From contig JAFUGS010000087.1 in NCBI GenBank assembly GCA_017469265.1, positions 1-56,533 of the forward strand: a stretch of DNA of 56,533 bases, in the 5' to 3' direction. Source of the stretch: Clostridia bacterium. Its GTDB lineage: Bacteria; Bacillota; Clostridia; Christensenellales; Aristaeellaceae. Below are positions 28,274 through 37,666 of this stretch, one piece after another. Made by a program: the position numbers and the translations under genes. Position 1 is the first letter of the stretch; every line of letters starts with the position of its first letter. The notes under the pieces are model-generated. The model did no database searches, was not told the origin of the DNA, and saw only the letters and a list, made by a program, of their open reading frames with translations.

Positions 28274-28322
28274 TCGCTTTGCCGGGCCGGGGGCGCGGGC
28301 GGAAAGCGGCCTTCCCGCCCCG

Positions 28323-29060
28323 TCAGCCCAGGAAGCGCTTCAGAAACTCCCGGGTCCGGGGGTCCCGTGGCCGCACGAGCACCTGGGAGGGCGGGCCCTC
28401 CTCCAGGATCACGCCGTCCGCCATGTACACCACGTGGGTGCTGACATCCCGGGCGAAGCTCATCTCGTGGGTCACGACCAGCATGGTCATTTTTTCCGCC
28501 GCCAGGCCTTTCATGACGTCCAGCACCTCGCCCACCATTTCCGGATCCAGGGCGGAGGTGGGCTCGTCAAACAGGAGGACCTCCGGCTCCATGGCCAGAG
28601 CCCGGGCGATGGCAACCCGCTGCTTCTGGCCGCCGGAGATCTGAGCGGGACGGGCGTTGATGTAGGGCAGCATGCCCACCTTGTTCAGATAATGAAGGGC
28701 CCGGTCCCGCGCCTCTTTCCGGGGGGCCTTGTTGACCTTCACCTGGCCGATGACGCAGTTTTCCAGCACGGACAGATTGCTGAACAGGTTGAAGTTCTGA
28801 AAAACCATGCCCACCCGGGCCCGGTAGGCGCTCTGGTTGATCTTGCCCCCGGTGACGCTCTCCCCGTGGAAAAGAATCTCCCCGGTGGTGAGGGTTTCCA
28901 GCAGGTTGATGCAGCGAAGCAGGGTGCTCTTGCCGCTGCCGCTGGCGCCGATGACGCTGGTGACGTCCCCTTTCCGGACGGTGAAATCCACATCCTTGAG
29001 CACCGCGTGGGTGCCGAAGGTTTTGGACAGGTGCCGGACCTCCAGAATCGTGTCGCTCAT
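28323..29060 (-). CDS. Polar amino acid (probably lysine) ABC transporter ATPase
   Basis: A 245-residue ATPase of the GlnQ/HisP group with Walker [10 protein letters not shown] at about 33-41, Q-loop [10 protein letters not shown], signature [15 protein letters not shown], Walker [16 protein letters not shown] and H-loop VVTHEM. It is the last gene of the binding protein-permease-ATPase operon under the lysine riboswitch, overlapping the permease by 4 bp (ATGA). Lysine specificity is inferred from the riboswitch, not from the ATPase. Confidence 0.92.
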   Translation of the reverse strand: MSDTILEVRHLSKTFGTHAVLKDVDFTVRKGDVTSVIGASGSGKSTLLRCINLLETLTTGEILFHGESVTGGKINQSAYRARVGMVFQNFNLFSNLSVLENCVIGQVKVNKAPRKEARDRALHYLNKVGMLPYINARPAQISGGQKQRVAIARALAMEPEVLLFDEPTSALDPEMVGEVLDVMKGLAAEKMTMLVVTHEMSFARDVSTHVVYMADGVILEEGPPSQVLVRPRDPRTREFLKRFLG

Positions 29061-29881
29061 GGCTTTTCCCCCTGATAATCCCGGCTCTTTTCCTCATAGG
29101 GAGCGGCGCCGGGGTACTGATAGTTCCCCGCGGTCATGACCAGCTGATCCGTGTTGACCAGCTCATAATTGGCGCTGCCCTGCAGCTTTTTTTCCAGCTT
29201 CCGCAGGAGGAAGCTGGCCAGCAGCGTCAGGAACAGGTAGCCGCCCATCTCCAGAAAGGCGGAGGGGAAATACTTGAAGACGGCGCCGCTGACCATTTTG
29301 TGGACGGCGAAAAAATCCTGGAAGCCGATGATGAACATCACCGAGGTGTCCTTCACGTTGATGATGTAGTTGTTGCCGATCTGGGGCATGATGTTCCGCA
29401 GGGTCTGGGGCAGAATGATGTACAGCATGGTCTGAAAATGATTCATGCCGATGGCCTTGGCGCCCTCGAACTGGCCGGGGTCGATGCTCATGATGCCGCC
29501 CCGGACGGACTCGGCCATGTAGGCGCCGGTGTTGATGGAAACCACCAGGATGCTGACGGTCCAGATGTCCTTAAAGGTGACGCCGAAGAAATAGGGCAGT
29601 CCGTAGTAGATAAACACCGCCTGCAGAATCATGGGCGTGCCGCGGAAAACTTCCACATAGGCGCGGATGAGCCCCCGCAGCAGCGTCAGCAGGACGCGCT
29701 TGAGCAGCGGGTCCCCCGGCGCGCAGGGAATGGTCTGCAGAATGCCGCAGACGAACCCGATGAGGCATCCGATCAGCGTGGCCACCGTGGCCAGCAGCAG
29801 CGTATTGCCGATGCCGGACAGGTAGACCGTCCCGTACCTGGCCCAGATGGCCCCGATGTCTGAAAAAAGCTGTCCAAGCAT
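29057..29881 (-). CDS. Polar amino acid (probably lysine) ABC transporter permease
   Basis: A 274-residue permease of the HisM/GlnP type with five to six helices. The coupling motif [30 protein letters not shown] (about 138-167) contains the EAA-loop pattern. The early segment [22 protein letters not shown] is characteristic of the family. It lies about 100 bp downstream of the binding-protein gene and overlaps the ATPase gene. Confidence 0.92.
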   Translation of the reverse strand: MLGQLFSDIGAIWARYGTVYLSGIGNTLLLATVATLIGCLIGFVCGILQTIPCAPGDPLLKRVLLTLLRGLIRAYVEVFRGTPMILQAVFIYYGLPYFFGVTFKDIWTVSILVVSINTGAYMAESVRGGIMSIDPGQFEGAKAIGMNHFQTMLYIILPQTLRNIMPQIGNNYIINVKDTSVMFIIGFQDFFAVHKMVSGAVFKYFPSAFLEMGGYLFLTLLASFLLRKLEKKLQGSANYELVNTDQLVMTAGNYQYPGAAPYEEKSRDYQGEKP

Positions 29882-29980
29882 AGCTGCTCCTCTTTCCTTT
29901 GCCTTTTCCGCGCCGGATGACGCAAGAGCCCTGCGGCGGTTTCGCCGCAGGGCATTTTCCTCCGGAGAGGAGGAAGGGGC

Positions 29981-30817
29981 TTATTCTTCGCTCAGGGGCT
30001 GCACCGCGATGGCTTCGGCCATGAGGGCGTTAAAGTCCTCGGCGGTTTTCCCCTGCAGGGCTGCGTTGTTGGCGTCCAGCAGGGCGGTATTTCCCTTCTG
30101 GATGGAGATGCCGATGTTGATCTGCTCTTCCGAGACGGTGAAATCATCCCCGGTACCGGCGAAGTCCAGCAGCTTCAGGTCCGGATAGGCGATGAGCGCG
30201 CCCTGTGCGGTGGGCATGTCGGTGCAGACAAAATCCACCGTGCCGGTTTCCAGGGCCATCAGCATGGCCGGCGCGGATTCGGCGGGCGGGACGATCTGGG
30301 CGCCGCTGACCTGGGGCAGGCAGGCATCGTACCAGATGGTGCCGCTCTGGCTGGTGGCGGTGCCGGTCAGCTGGCTGATGCCCTTCGCTTCCGCGTTGGG
30401 GGTGCCTTCCTTCGCCAGGCAGACGATGGTGGCGTACAGATAGGGGCCGGCGAAATCCACGGCTTCCATGCGCTCCGTCGTCATGCTCTGGCCCGCGATG
30501 ACCGCGTCCACAACGCCGCTCTGCACGGCGGGAATCAGGCTGTCCCAGTCCAGCTGGACGATTTCCAGCGCCCAGCCGTTGGCTTCGCAGATGTTTTTGG
30601 CCGTCATGACGTCATAGCCGTTGGCGTACTGGCCGGGATGATCCTTGATGGGCACCGCGCCGTTGCTGTCATCCGGCTGCATCCAGTTGTAGGGAGCGTA
30701 GGTGCATTCCATGGCCACGGTCAGGACGCCGTCCTCCAGGCCGGGAATGGTTTCCGCCGCCGCGGCGGAGCAGAGGGCCAGCAGCAGGGCGCAGAGCAGG
30801 GCAAGCATTTTCTTCAT
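29981..30817 (-). CDS. Polar amino acid (probably lysine) ABC transporter binding protein
   Basis: A 278-residue SBP_bac_3-type receptor. The signal peptide is MKKMLALLCALLLALCSAAAAE; its cysteine lacks a proper lipobox, so cleavage at AAAE is likelier. The mature start LTVAMECTYAPYNWMQPDD and the phrases VDAVIAGQSMTTERMEAVDFAGPY and TVDFVCTDMPTAQGAL are typical of lysine/arginine/ornithine-type receptors. GGAGG lies 9-10 bp upstream of the ATG. The upstream leader contains a lysine riboswitch, so lysine is the most likely ligand. Confidence 0.92.
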   Translation of the reverse strand: MKKMLALLCALLLALCSAAAAETIPGLEDGVLTVAMECTYAPYNWMQPDDSNGAVPIKDHPGQYANGYDVMTAKNICEANGWALEIVQLDWDSLIPAVQSGVVDAVIAGQSMTTERMEAVDFAGPYLYATIVCLAKEGTPNAEAKGISQLTGTATSQSGTIWYDACLPQVSGAQIVPPAESAPAMLMALETGTVDFVCTDMPTAQGALIAYPDLKLLDFAGTGDDFTVSEEQINIGISIQKGNTALLDANNAALQGKTAEDFNALMAEAIAVQPLSEE

Positions 30818-30848
30818 TTCGGGTTCCTCCTTCTTGGTCGGGAAAAAG

Positions 30849-30874
30849 AAAAAAGCAACGATGCCAATCGCTGC
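30849..30874 (-). terminator. Riboswitch-controlled intrinsic terminator
   Basis: On the minus strand, GCAGCGAT/ATCGTTGC with a 4-nt loop is followed by TTTTTT, then the ribosome site and start codon of the binding protein. Placed between the lysine aptamer and the gene, it is the likely expression platform. Confidence 0.85.
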
Positions 30875-30901
30875 CGCCGCCTCCCCCGGGGGAGGAACAG
30901 G

Positions 30902-31086
30902 TTCCAGTGATTAGCGCTCCACGGCATCCACAGGAGCCGTGACAGTCAGCCGGATCTTCTCCGGCTGCCCAGCGAAAGAGCCCGGCGGGGGCGGTTCTGC
31001 TTCGGCGGCGTCCCCTTTCCCGCGTCCTCACAGCCCCGGCCGGGCTCCGATGCGGTACTCCTGTTCGCCGCGCCTCTAAACAGGAA
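30902..31086 (-). ncRNA. Lysine riboswitch (L box)
   Basis: Read on the minus strand, the leader has the conserved L-box blocks in order: TTTAGAGGCGCGG, AGGAGTA, GAGGA, GAAAGGGGA followed by GCCGCCGAAGC, GCTGGG, a GGCTGACTGTCAC block, and GGAGCGCTAA. The ends can pair as P1 (TTTAG with CTAA, TTCC with GGAA). The aptamer senses lysine. With the terminator just downstream it should shut off the ABC transporter when lysine is plentiful. Confidence 0.93.
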
Positions 31087-31088
31087 TC

Positions 31089-31116
31089 ATCGTATCACAA
31101 AAAAACGGGAATGCAA
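31089..31116 (-). promoter_or_regulatory. Promoter for the lysine riboswitch operon
   Basis: On the minus strand, TTGCAT, a 16-bp spacer and TACGAT end about 3-8 bp before the first riboswitch pairing element, a good fit to a transcription start at about 31082. Confidence 0.6.
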
Positions 31117-31198
31117 GCCCGAAGACGGCATTCCCCTGTATTCCTTTTGTACTGTTTTTCCGGTTTCCCGGGCGGAGGGCTTCCGCGGAAAGGACGGA

Positions 31199-31975
31199 TT
31201 ACCGGCCGGGGATCATGAGCATCATCAGGGGGGAGGAGGAATCCGAAACCGGCCAGACCAGTTCTCCGGCCAGGGGGAGCACGATTCCCGACGCCGGCTG
31301 CATCAGCATGCGGCGCCAGGGAAAGCGGGAGGAGCTTTTGGCACTCGTTTTTGTGGAGACGCTTTTTTTCCGGCTGCCGGAAGCGCTGCCGCCGGATGAA
31401 CCGCCGCCGGAAGCCTGCTGGCTGACCGCGGCCTGCTGGGCCATCAGCTCCGCCTCCCGCAGCAGATCCGGCTGGGCGGTGGGGGCGGCGGAATCCCCGC
31501 CGCCCGAGGCGCCGGGCGAGACCGCCGTGGGGACGGGCGTGGGGGTGGCGGTGGGTGTTGGGGAGGATACCGGGGGCGGCACGGGGGTGCCATCCGAGGT
31601 TCCCGCAGGCGCCTCAGACGCGGCCGGCGTTGGGGTGATGGTCGGCGGGGCGGTGGGCGTCGGGGTCGGAATGGCCGTGGGCACCGGGGAGGGGGAGGAC
31701 TGCGCCGGGGAGGAGGGGGAAGCGGAAGGCTTATTCCCTTCGGCGATGCGGCGCTGCTCTTCCAGGGAAGGGATCCGGTTCCCTTTCTCGATGACCTCGC
31801 CGCAGACGGAACAGACCTCGTCCCCGGAGTAGCCGTCCTCGGTCTCCGTCGGGGCCCGATAGCCCGAGGGGAGGGTGGGCGCGCCGTCGAGATCCACATG
31901 GTCGTGGAACGCCAGGGCGGTGCCCAGCAGGCACAGCGTCAGGATGAACAGGAGTCCGGCGAAAATCTTCTTCAT
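31199..31975 (-). CDS. Secreted Pro/Thr/Ser-rich protein of unknown function
   Basis: A 258-residue protein with a signal peptide (MKKIFAGLLFILTLCLLGTALAF). A short Cys-containing module follows (DGYSGDEVCSVCGEVIEKGNRIP, about 48-70), whose Cys-x2-Cys phrase is frequent in clostridial surface proteins. Then comes a low-complexity Pro-Thr-Ser linker (about 85-155), a Gly/Ser-rich stretch, and a C-terminal hydrophobic segment (SGIVLPLAGELVWPV). It is probably exposed at the cell surface. AAAGGGA is upstream of the ATG. Confidence 0.75.
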   Translation of the reverse strand: MKKIFAGLLFILTLCLLGTALAFHDHVDLDGAPTLPSGYRAPTETEDGYSGDEVCSVCGEVIEKGNRIPSLEEQRRIAEGNKPSASPSSPAQSSPSPVPTAIPTPTPTAPPTITPTPAASEAPAGTSDGTPVPPPVSSPTPTATPTPVPTAVSPGASGGGDSAAPTAQPDLLREAELMAQQAAVSQQASGGGSSGGSASGSRKKSVSTKTSAKSSSRFPWRRMLMQPASGIVLPLAGELVWPVSDSSSPLMMLMIPGR

Positions 31976-32050
31976 TTTTTGGTCACGTCCCTTTCAGGCA
32001 GGTCCGGCGGGGAAAACATCTGCTTTCATTATACAGACCCGCCGCGAAAG

Positions 32051-32079
32051 TTGCAACGGTTTTTTGTCCGTGGTATACT
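32051..32079 (+). promoter_or_regulatory. Sigma-A promoter for the secreted protein, TPR and acyltransferase genes
   Basis: TTGCAA, a 17-bp spacer and TATACT lie 38 bp upstream of the ATG at 32117. Confidence 0.65.
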
Positions 32080-32116
32080 GAACCTTTGAAAGAAAGGCTC
32101 GGAAGGAAGGGCATGG

Positions 32117-33283
32117 ATGATGATCAGAAAAGGAATCTGCGTTTTGCTGGCGTTGATGATGAGCGGCCTGCTGGCGGCCGGCGCGGCGGCGGAAACAAAC
32201 CCGCTTTCCCTGGAGGAGCTGCTCTCCTTCGCGGACGCGGTCAGGGCGCTGGCCCTGGCGGAAAAGCCGCAGAATGACCCCGCCGGGGAGGACGCCCTGA
32301 GCGAGGACGGGACCGCCCTGATGTACGACTTTGGCGTGATCTATGCCGCCGGGACGGAGATGAACGCGGACGCGGAGGTGAACGCGTTCCTGGTGATGGA
32401 TCCGGAGGTGCCGGGCCCCCGGGGGGTGTCGGTGGACTGGACGGTCAATCAGGTCATGACGGCTTTTCCCTGCGGCAATCCGGACATGAACGGCACCTAT
32501 GAGCAGGCGCTGCTGTACCTGGAGGGAACCCCGGCGGAGGGGTACAGCTACGGCCTGGTGGAGCGGGACGGGCAGCGGATTTCCGCCATGGAGTACGGCG
32601 TGGCGGACCCGGTGAAGGGATGCCGGCAGACCCTGACCCTGCACATCAGCGGTGACGGCGTGACCTCCATGCGGGTGGCCGGGCTGAACGAGCGGGATTC
32701 GGCGGAGGACCTGGCCGGTCTGTACGGGGATCTGGAGGCGCTGGGGCAGCGGGCCGCCTACGCCCGGGTGCCCCGGAGCCTGGACGGCGCCGGGCTGGAA
32801 ATGTTTCAGGAATCGGACCTGGACTTCTCCTGCCTGAGCTATCAGACCGCGCAGCCGGAGAGCTTCGGCGAGAACGTGGAGGACATGCTCATGGACAATG
32901 AGGACGGCACCTGGCTGCGGCGGGTGGACGGGGAAGGCTTTTCCGCCGTCTTTACCTGCGACGCCGACGGACGGAACGCGGAGCTGATCAGCTTCACCAT
33001 CCTCAGCCCGGAGCTGGAAGGCCCCCGGGGCGTGCGGCTGGGGGATCTGTTCCACGAGGACTATCAGCGCTTCCGCAGCGGGGAGGGCACCCTGGACGCG
33101 GCGGGCCGGACGGAGACGCTGTACGGCACCGTGGGCCAGGCGCCCTATGGCCTGGCGGAGTACGGCGATGGGGATGAAATGATCCTGCGCTACGTGACGG
33201 ACACCCTGAGCGGCGCCTGCGTGGAGCTGCTGCTGCGGTACGAAAACACGGCGCTGACGGAGATCACGCTGCATACGCTGTGA
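32117..33283 (+). CDS. Secreted protein with two related halves
   Basis: A 388-residue protein with a signal peptide (MMIRKGICVLLALMMSGLLAAGAAAE). I recognise no family. Two halves share phrases: PEVPGPRGVSVDWTVNQVMTAFPCGN (about 95-120) and PELEGPRGVRLGDLFHEDYQRFRSG (about 296-320), each followed by a beta-rich stretch containing YG-LVERDG or YG-TVGQAPYG. This suggests a duplicated domain. It lies 10 bp upstream of the TPR gene and is probably the first gene of a three-gene unit ending in an acyltransferase. Confidence 0.75.
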   Translation: MMIRKGICVLLALMMSGLLAAGAAAETNPLSLEELLSFADAVRALALAEKPQNDPAGEDALSEDGTALMYDFGVIYAAGTEMNADAEVNAFLVMDPEVPGPRGVSVDWTVNQVMTAFPCGNPDMNGTYEQALLYLEGTPAEGYSYGLVERDGQRISAMEYGVADPVKGCRQTLTLHISGDGVTSMRVAGLNERDSAEDLAGLYGDLEALGQRAAYARVPRSLDGAGLEMFQESDLDFSCLSYQTAQPESFGENVEDMLMDNEDGTWLRRVDGEGFSAVFTCDADGRNAELISFTILSPELEGPRGVRLGDLFHEDYQRFRSGEGTLDAAGRTETLYGTVGQAPYGLAEYGDGDEMILRYVTDTLSGACVELLLRYENTALTEITLHTL

Positions 33284-33293
33284 GGATGGGAGC

Positions 33294-35225
33294 ATGCGAA
33301 TTGATTTGACCTGTCCGGCGGAAATCCTGACCGTGGAGCTGCCGGCGAAAGAGGAACCCTGGGTCCGCCTGCTGCTGATGGATACGGCGGACCGGGGGAT
33401 CAACTCCTGCGAGGCGACGGTGAAGATTCTGGACGAAAAGGGCGCGGAGCTGGCGCGGACCGTGCACCGGGCCCGGGCGCTGACCGGCCGGCCCCACGGC
33501 ACCTTCTGGATGACCGTGCCCATGGAGCCCCGGGACGGCGCGGCGCGGGCGGAGGCGCAGCTGGACAAGATCTGGTTTGAGGACAACGACGTCTGGCGGC
33601 GGAATCCGGACCATGAGCTGAGCTACGAGGAGAACGCGCTGCCGCCGGGAAATGACCTGAACGCGCTGAAATACGTGGCGGGGCCCGCGGCGGTGGGCTT
33701 CCCCAGCCAGCAGGCGGAGCTCTGGGTCTGCGTCTGCGGCCGGCCGAACGGAAACCGGTCGCTCCTCTGCGCCCGGTGCCGGCGGCAGAAGGACATGATT
33801 TTTCAGCAGTATAACCGGAACGCGGTGCTGCGCCAGGTGAGCCAGCGGGAGCGGCAGCTGGATCTGAAAACCCGGGGAGCCCGGGAGGAAGCCGCCCAGC
33901 TGCAGCGGGTCCGGGAGGAAGCGTATAACCGGCAGCAGGCCCGGAAGCGGACCCGGCGGCGGCTGGGGCTGGCCATGGGAGCGGCGCTGCTGCTGACGGC
34001 GGGCGTTTACTTTGGGGGCGTGCCGGCGCTGCGGCTCTGGAGCGCGGATCAGGCGCTGCGGGAAGGAAAACTGGCCCAGGCGGAGGAGACGCTGGAGGCG
34101 CTGGGGTCCTTTCCCGGCGCGGAAAGCCGGCTGGCGGCCGCGCGGCTGGCCATGGCCCGGCGGGACGGCGGCGACGCCGTGGCCGGAGCGGACATGGACG
34201 CGGATACCCTGGGGGCTATCGCGGACCGGCTGCGGGAGGCGGACGCGCTGGATGCGGACCGGATGCTGGCGCAGAAGGTGGACCTGAAACGGGCGGAAAA
34301 GCTGCTGGCGGACGGCGACATCGACGGGGCGGAAACGCTGCTGCGTACCCTGCCGGAGGAAACGGAGGGCCGGGAGACGCTGCTGAAGGACTGCGTCTAC
34401 GCCCGGGGCGAGGCGGCGCTTTCCGCGAAGGATTTCGACACGGCCAGGGCTTTCTTCCTGGAGCTGGGCAGCTGGCGGGACGCGGAAACCCAGGCGGAAA
34501 ACTGCCTGTATGAGCCGGCGCTGCAGCGGATGGAAGCGGGGGAATACGAGGAGGCCATCGCCCTGCTGAGCCAGATCCCGGATTATCTGGACAGCGGGGA
34601 GCTGATCCGGAAAAGCTGGTATCTGAAGGGCTACACCCTGGAGATGGCCGGGGAGACGGAAGCGGCCCGCCAGGCGTATCTGACCGCGGACGGCTACGAG
34701 GACGCGGCGGACCGCGCCCGGGCGCTGCGATGGGCCCAGGCGGAAAAGGAGCTGGCGGCGGAAAACTACGCGGAAGCCATGCCGATTTATCAGGAGCTGG
34801 ACGGGGATGGGGACGCCAGGGAAAAATGGATCCTCTGCGCCACGGAGATGGCCCGCGCGGCCTACAAGGTGCGGGACTATGACCGGGCGGCGGAGCTGCT
34901 GACCGGGCTGCCGGAGGACACGGCGGACACGACCCGCATCCGTACCCGGGCCCTGTACCTGGGGGCGAAGGCGGACGCGGAGCGGGGCGAGCTGGAGAAG
35001 GCCATTGAGAAGATGAGCCTGGTTTCGACCTACGGGGACGCGGGGAAAAACCTGCGGACCTGGCGCATGGAGCTGGCGCAGCAGAAAATGGACGCCGGCG
35101 CGTGGGCGGAGGCGAAGGAGCTTCTCACCCCCATCGCGGAATACTATCAGGCCCAGCGCATGCTGCGGCAGGTGGAGGAAAAGCTGGCGGAGGCGGAAAA
35201 GCCGACCGAAACCGAAGCGCCATGA
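33294..35225 (+). CDS. Membrane protein with zinc ribbon and TPR-like repeats
   Basis: A 643-residue protein. Residues 1-115 form a beta-rich domain. A zinc ribbon (VCVCGRPNGNRSLLCARCRRQ, Cys-x-Cys and Cys-x2-Cys) is at about 144-164. A charged coiled coil (about 172-218) precedes one membrane helix (about 222-242). The large remainder is alpha-helical with TPR-like units such as ADQALREGKLAQAEETLEALG and EYEEAIALLSQIPDYLDSGEL. It likely scaffolds protein complexes at the membrane. The stop overlaps the acyltransferase start by 4 bp (ATGA). Confidence 0.8.
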   Translation: MRIDLTCPAEILTVELPAKEEPWVRLLLMDTADRGINSCEATVKILDEKGAELARTVHRARALTGRPHGTFWMTVPMEPRDGAARAEAQLDKIWFEDNDVWRRNPDHELSYEENALPPGNDLNALKYVAGPAAVGFPSQQAELWVCVCGRPNGNRSLLCARCRRQKDMIFQQYNRNAVLRQVSQRERQLDLKTRGAREEAAQLQRVREEAYNRQQARKRTRRRLGLAMGAALLLTAGVYFGGVPALRLWSADQALREGKLAQAEETLEALGSFPGAESRLAAARLAMARRDGGDAVAGADMDADTLGAIADRLREADALDADRMLAQKVDLKRAEKLLADGDIDGAETLLRTLPEETEGRETLLKDCVYARGEAALSAKDFDTARAFFLELGSWRDAETQAENCLYEPALQRMEAGEYEEAIALLSQIPDYLDSGELIRKSWYLKGYTLEMAGETEAARQAYLTADGYEDAADRARALRWAQAEKELAAENYAEAMPIYQELDGDGDAREKWILCATEMARAAYKVRDYDRAAELLTGLPEDTADTTRIRTRALYLGAKADAERGELEKAIEKMSLVSTYGDAGKNLRTWRMELAQQKMDAGAWAEAKELLTPIAEYYQAQRMLRQVEEKLAEAEKPTETEAP

Positions 35226-36601
35226 GGGAGACCATGAAGGAGAAGTGGATTCCGGAGCTGGACGGGCTGCGGGCGCTGATGATCTTTATGGTCAGCTGGT
35301 ACCATATCTGGCAGCAGAGCTGGCTGACGCCGGCGGTCGGGTCCTGGTCCTTGGATTACCTGCTTCGGAGCGGCTATGTCTGGGTGGACGGCACGGTGCT
35401 GCTCAGCGCCTTTCTGCTGTACCGGCCCTATGCCCGGGCCCGGATGGGGGGAACCGCCCTGCCGGATCCCCGGGCTTTTTACCGGCGGCGGGCCAGGAAA
35501 ATTCTGCCGGGATACTGGTTTATCCTGGCGCTGACCCTCTTCGGGGTGTGCATTCCCTGGAGGCTGTACGCCACGCCCCAGTTTCTGGTGAAGGATGTGG
35601 CCACCCACCTGACCTTCACCTTCCCCTTTTTTTACGACACCTACGTGGCCACGCCCCTGGGGGCGGCCTGCTGGACGCTGGCGATCGAGACCCAGGCCTA
35701 CGCGCTGTTTCCCTGGGTGGCCCGGGCCTCCTTGCGGCGGCCGGGGCGGACCTGCGCCGCGCTGCTGACGCTGTGCTTCGGCTTCCGGCTCTGGTGCCTG
35801 TGGAGCCTGAAGGACTTCAACATGGTGGTGAACCAGCTGATCAATTTCCTGGATGTGTATGTGCTGGGATGCCTGCTGGCGGCGGCGCATGAGCGGCTGG
35901 CGGAGAAGAAGCGGCCGGCCTGGGCCGCCTGGGCGGCCACCGGGGTTTTCCTGCTGGCGGGCTGGGGGCTGCTGCGAATGCTGCGGGTACAGGCCGCCTC
36001 CAGCGTCTATACCGCGGAAAGCGGCCTGGCGGGATGGGTGGGCCAGCTGCTGGGCATGGAGCGCGGCAGCAGCAATTATCCCATCATCCAGCGGAACCAG
36101 ATGCTGTACCGCCCGGTTTTCGCGGCCCTTTTCGGCGCCCTGCTGCTGGCGGCGCCGCGGAGCGTGAAGCCGCTGCGGAAGCTGCTGGGCAACCGGGGGA
36201 CGCATTTCCTGGCGGGCATCAGCATGAACTACTACCTGATCCATCAGACGGTGATCGTGCACATGCGGCGGATCGGTTTTCCGCCCAGCGAAAGCGAGTA
36301 TCCCAATCAGGCCGGCGAGCAGCCCTGGCAGCTGCATTACACCCTCTGGGCCTTCGGGCTGTCCCTGGTGCTGGCGGCTGCCATCACCTACGGGGTGGAA
36401 AAACCGGTCCAGCGGCTGCTGGACCGGCGGGCGGCAGGGCGAAGCGGAACAGCCGGAACAGGCGGCCCGAAAGCTGCTCCGCCCGGAATGAAAACCGGCG
36501 CAGAGAGGACGGACGGCCCTGAAACCGTTCCGGGTGGAGCGGAAACCGTCCCCGAAACAAGCGCAAACGGCGCCTCGGACGGGGCGGCGGAAAAGGCGTA
36601 A
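35222..36601 (+). CDS. Acyltransferase 3 family membrane protein
   Basis: A 459-residue polytopic protein of the acyltransferase 3 (OafA/YrhL) group that O-acylates surface glycans. The N-terminus IPELDGLRALMIFMVSWYHIWQQ contains the conserved LDGLRA and the catalytic His. VDGTVLLSAFLLYRPYARAR and RRRARKILPGYWFILAL are also conserved. About ten helices are followed by a ~55-residue Pro/Gly/Ala-rich hydrophilic tail. The ATG at 35222 overlaps the TPR gene stop as ATGA. An ATG at 35234 is possible but sits only 3 bp from its ribosome site. Confidence 0.88.
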   Translation: MRETMKEKWIPELDGLRALMIFMVSWYHIWQQSWLTPAVGSWSLDYLLRSGYVWVDGTVLLSAFLLYRPYARARMGGTALPDPRAFYRRRARKILPGYWFILALTLFGVCIPWRLYATPQFLVKDVATHLTFTFPFFYDTYVATPLGAACWTLAIETQAYALFPWVARASLRRPGRTCAALLTLCFGFRLWCLWSLKDFNMVVNQLINFLDVYVLGCLLAAAHERLAEKKRPAWAAWAATGVFLLAGWGLLRMLRVQAASSVYTAESGLAGWVGQLLGMERGSSNYPIIQRNQMLYRPVFAALFGALLLAAPRSVKPLRKLLGNRGTHFLAGISMNYYLIHQTVIVHMRRIGFPPSESEYPNQAGEQPWQLHYTLWAFGLSLVLAAAITYGVEKPVQRLLDRRAAGRSGTAGTGGPKAAPPGMKTGAERTDGPETVPGGAETVPETSANGASDGAAEKA

Positions 36602-36623
36602 AAAAGCCTCCCCGAAGGGAGGC
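36600..36623 (-). terminator. Terminator of the second AraC-type gene
   Basis: Stem GCCTCCC/GGGAGGC with loop and, on the minus strand, six T's. It overlaps the acyltransferase stop codon, so the two convergent genes end almost back to back. Confidence 0.85.
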
Positions 36624-36633
36624 CGGAAAGCGG

Positions 36634-37557
36634 TCAGTGGGTGTCTTTTTTGCCCTTTTCCTTTTTGGTCACGCCCCGGATGGTGGCGTTGGGGGCGGAA
36701 GCCTGCTTCATGAAAGCGCTGGGGCTGATGCCCACGATGTTCTTGAACTGCTTGGAGAAGTGATAGGGATCCTGCATGCCGACCTCGACGCCGGCCTGGC
36801 GGACGGAGTAGTTCTGATCCCGCAGGAGCTCCTTGGCCCGCTCCATTTTACAGTGAAGCACGTAGCTCAGGGGCGGCATGCCCACCTCGGCCACGAAGCG
36901 CTTCCGGAAGGTTTCCATGGGCATGCGGGAGATGGCGGCCATCTCCGCCAGGGAGAAGTTGTCCCGGTACTGATTGGCCCGGAGGGTGTCCACCACCTTG
37001 GCGATTTCATGGCTCAGCATGGCGTCCATGGCCACGGGCTGGCCCCAGTGGCTGGCGATCATGCCATAGAGCAGGTGCTGCAGCTGATAGGTCGCGTCGG
37101 AGCTGCCGCTGTGGCGGACGATGACCTGCACGATCTGGGAGGCCAGGTACAGCTGGCTGGGCAGGGCGCCCTGCCGCAGGGGCATATGAAGGAGGGCGCC
37201 CATCTTCCGGACCACCAGGGGGCTCAGGGGCCCTTCCAGGGCGATCCAGAGGCAGCGGGCATGCCCGTCGGCCACGATCTCACAGGGGCGGCTGCCGCCG
37301 GGAAGGAAGCAGGTGGACCCGGCTTTCAGCACCAGCTCGTGCTGATCCCACCGGAGGAGCACATCCCCGGCTTCCAGCGCGAGCCAGACCCACTGCTCAT
37401 GCCCGCGCAGGGGGAAGGTTCCCTGCTCCAGAACGAAACTGCCCGCGGCGTGAATCCAGGCGCCGCTGGCCAGGGTAAGGCTGCCCGGCTTGTGGAAACC
37501 TTCCACTGCCAGGGAAGCCAATTCATCCGGAATATTCTGCAACAGATAGGACTCCAT
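36634..37557 (-). CDS. AraC-family transcriptional regulator
   Basis: A 307-residue regulator starting at ATG 37557 (MESYLLQNIPDELASL), 6 bp after GGAGGG. The N-terminal half (about 20-150) is a beta-rich sensor domain. The C-terminal half has two helix-turn-helix units (FSLAEMAAISRMPMETFRKRFVAE and SVRQAGVEVGMQDPYHFSKQFKNI) and ends in a Lys-rich tail. The regulon is unknown. The divergent neighbour is a GT2 glycosyltransferase. An inverted repeat (GATTT-tac-AAATC, about 37584-37596) between its -10 and start could be an autoregulatory site. Confidence 0.9.
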   Translation of the reverse strand: MESYLLQNIPDELASLAVEGFHKPGSLTLASGAWIHAAGSFVLEQGTFPLRGHEQWVWLALEAGDVLLRWDQHELVLKAGSTCFLPGGSRPCEIVADGHARCLWIALEGPLSPLVVRKMGALLHMPLRQGALPSQLYLASQIVQVIVRHSGSSDATYQLQHLLYGMIASHWGQPVAMDAMLSHEIAKVVDTLRANQYRDNFSLAEMAAISRMPMETFRKRFVAEVGMPPLSYVLHCKMERAKELLRDQNYSVRQAGVEVGMQDPYHFSKQFKNIVGISPSAFMKQASAPNATIRGVTKKEKGKKDTH

Positions 37558-37603
37558 GGACTTCCCTCCGTTCAAATTGACCAGATTTTACAAATCCTGA
37601 CCC

Positions 37604-37632
37604 AGTATAGCGTACAAAGCAAGAATTGTCAA
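37604..37632 (-). promoter_or_regulatory. Consensus sigma-A promoter for the AraC-type gene
   Basis: On the minus strand, TTGACA, a 17-bp spacer and TATACT lie 47 bp before the ATG at 37557. Confidence 0.75.
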
Positions 37633-37666
37633 TGGTTTTCCAAGAAAAAATCACGGGAGAAATGCA

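Noticed and set aside
30760-30817. Lipoprotein signal on the lysine-type binding protein
   Set aside because: The cysteine is preceded by Leu at -1, which does not fit a lipobox. Cleavage at AAAE is more plausible.
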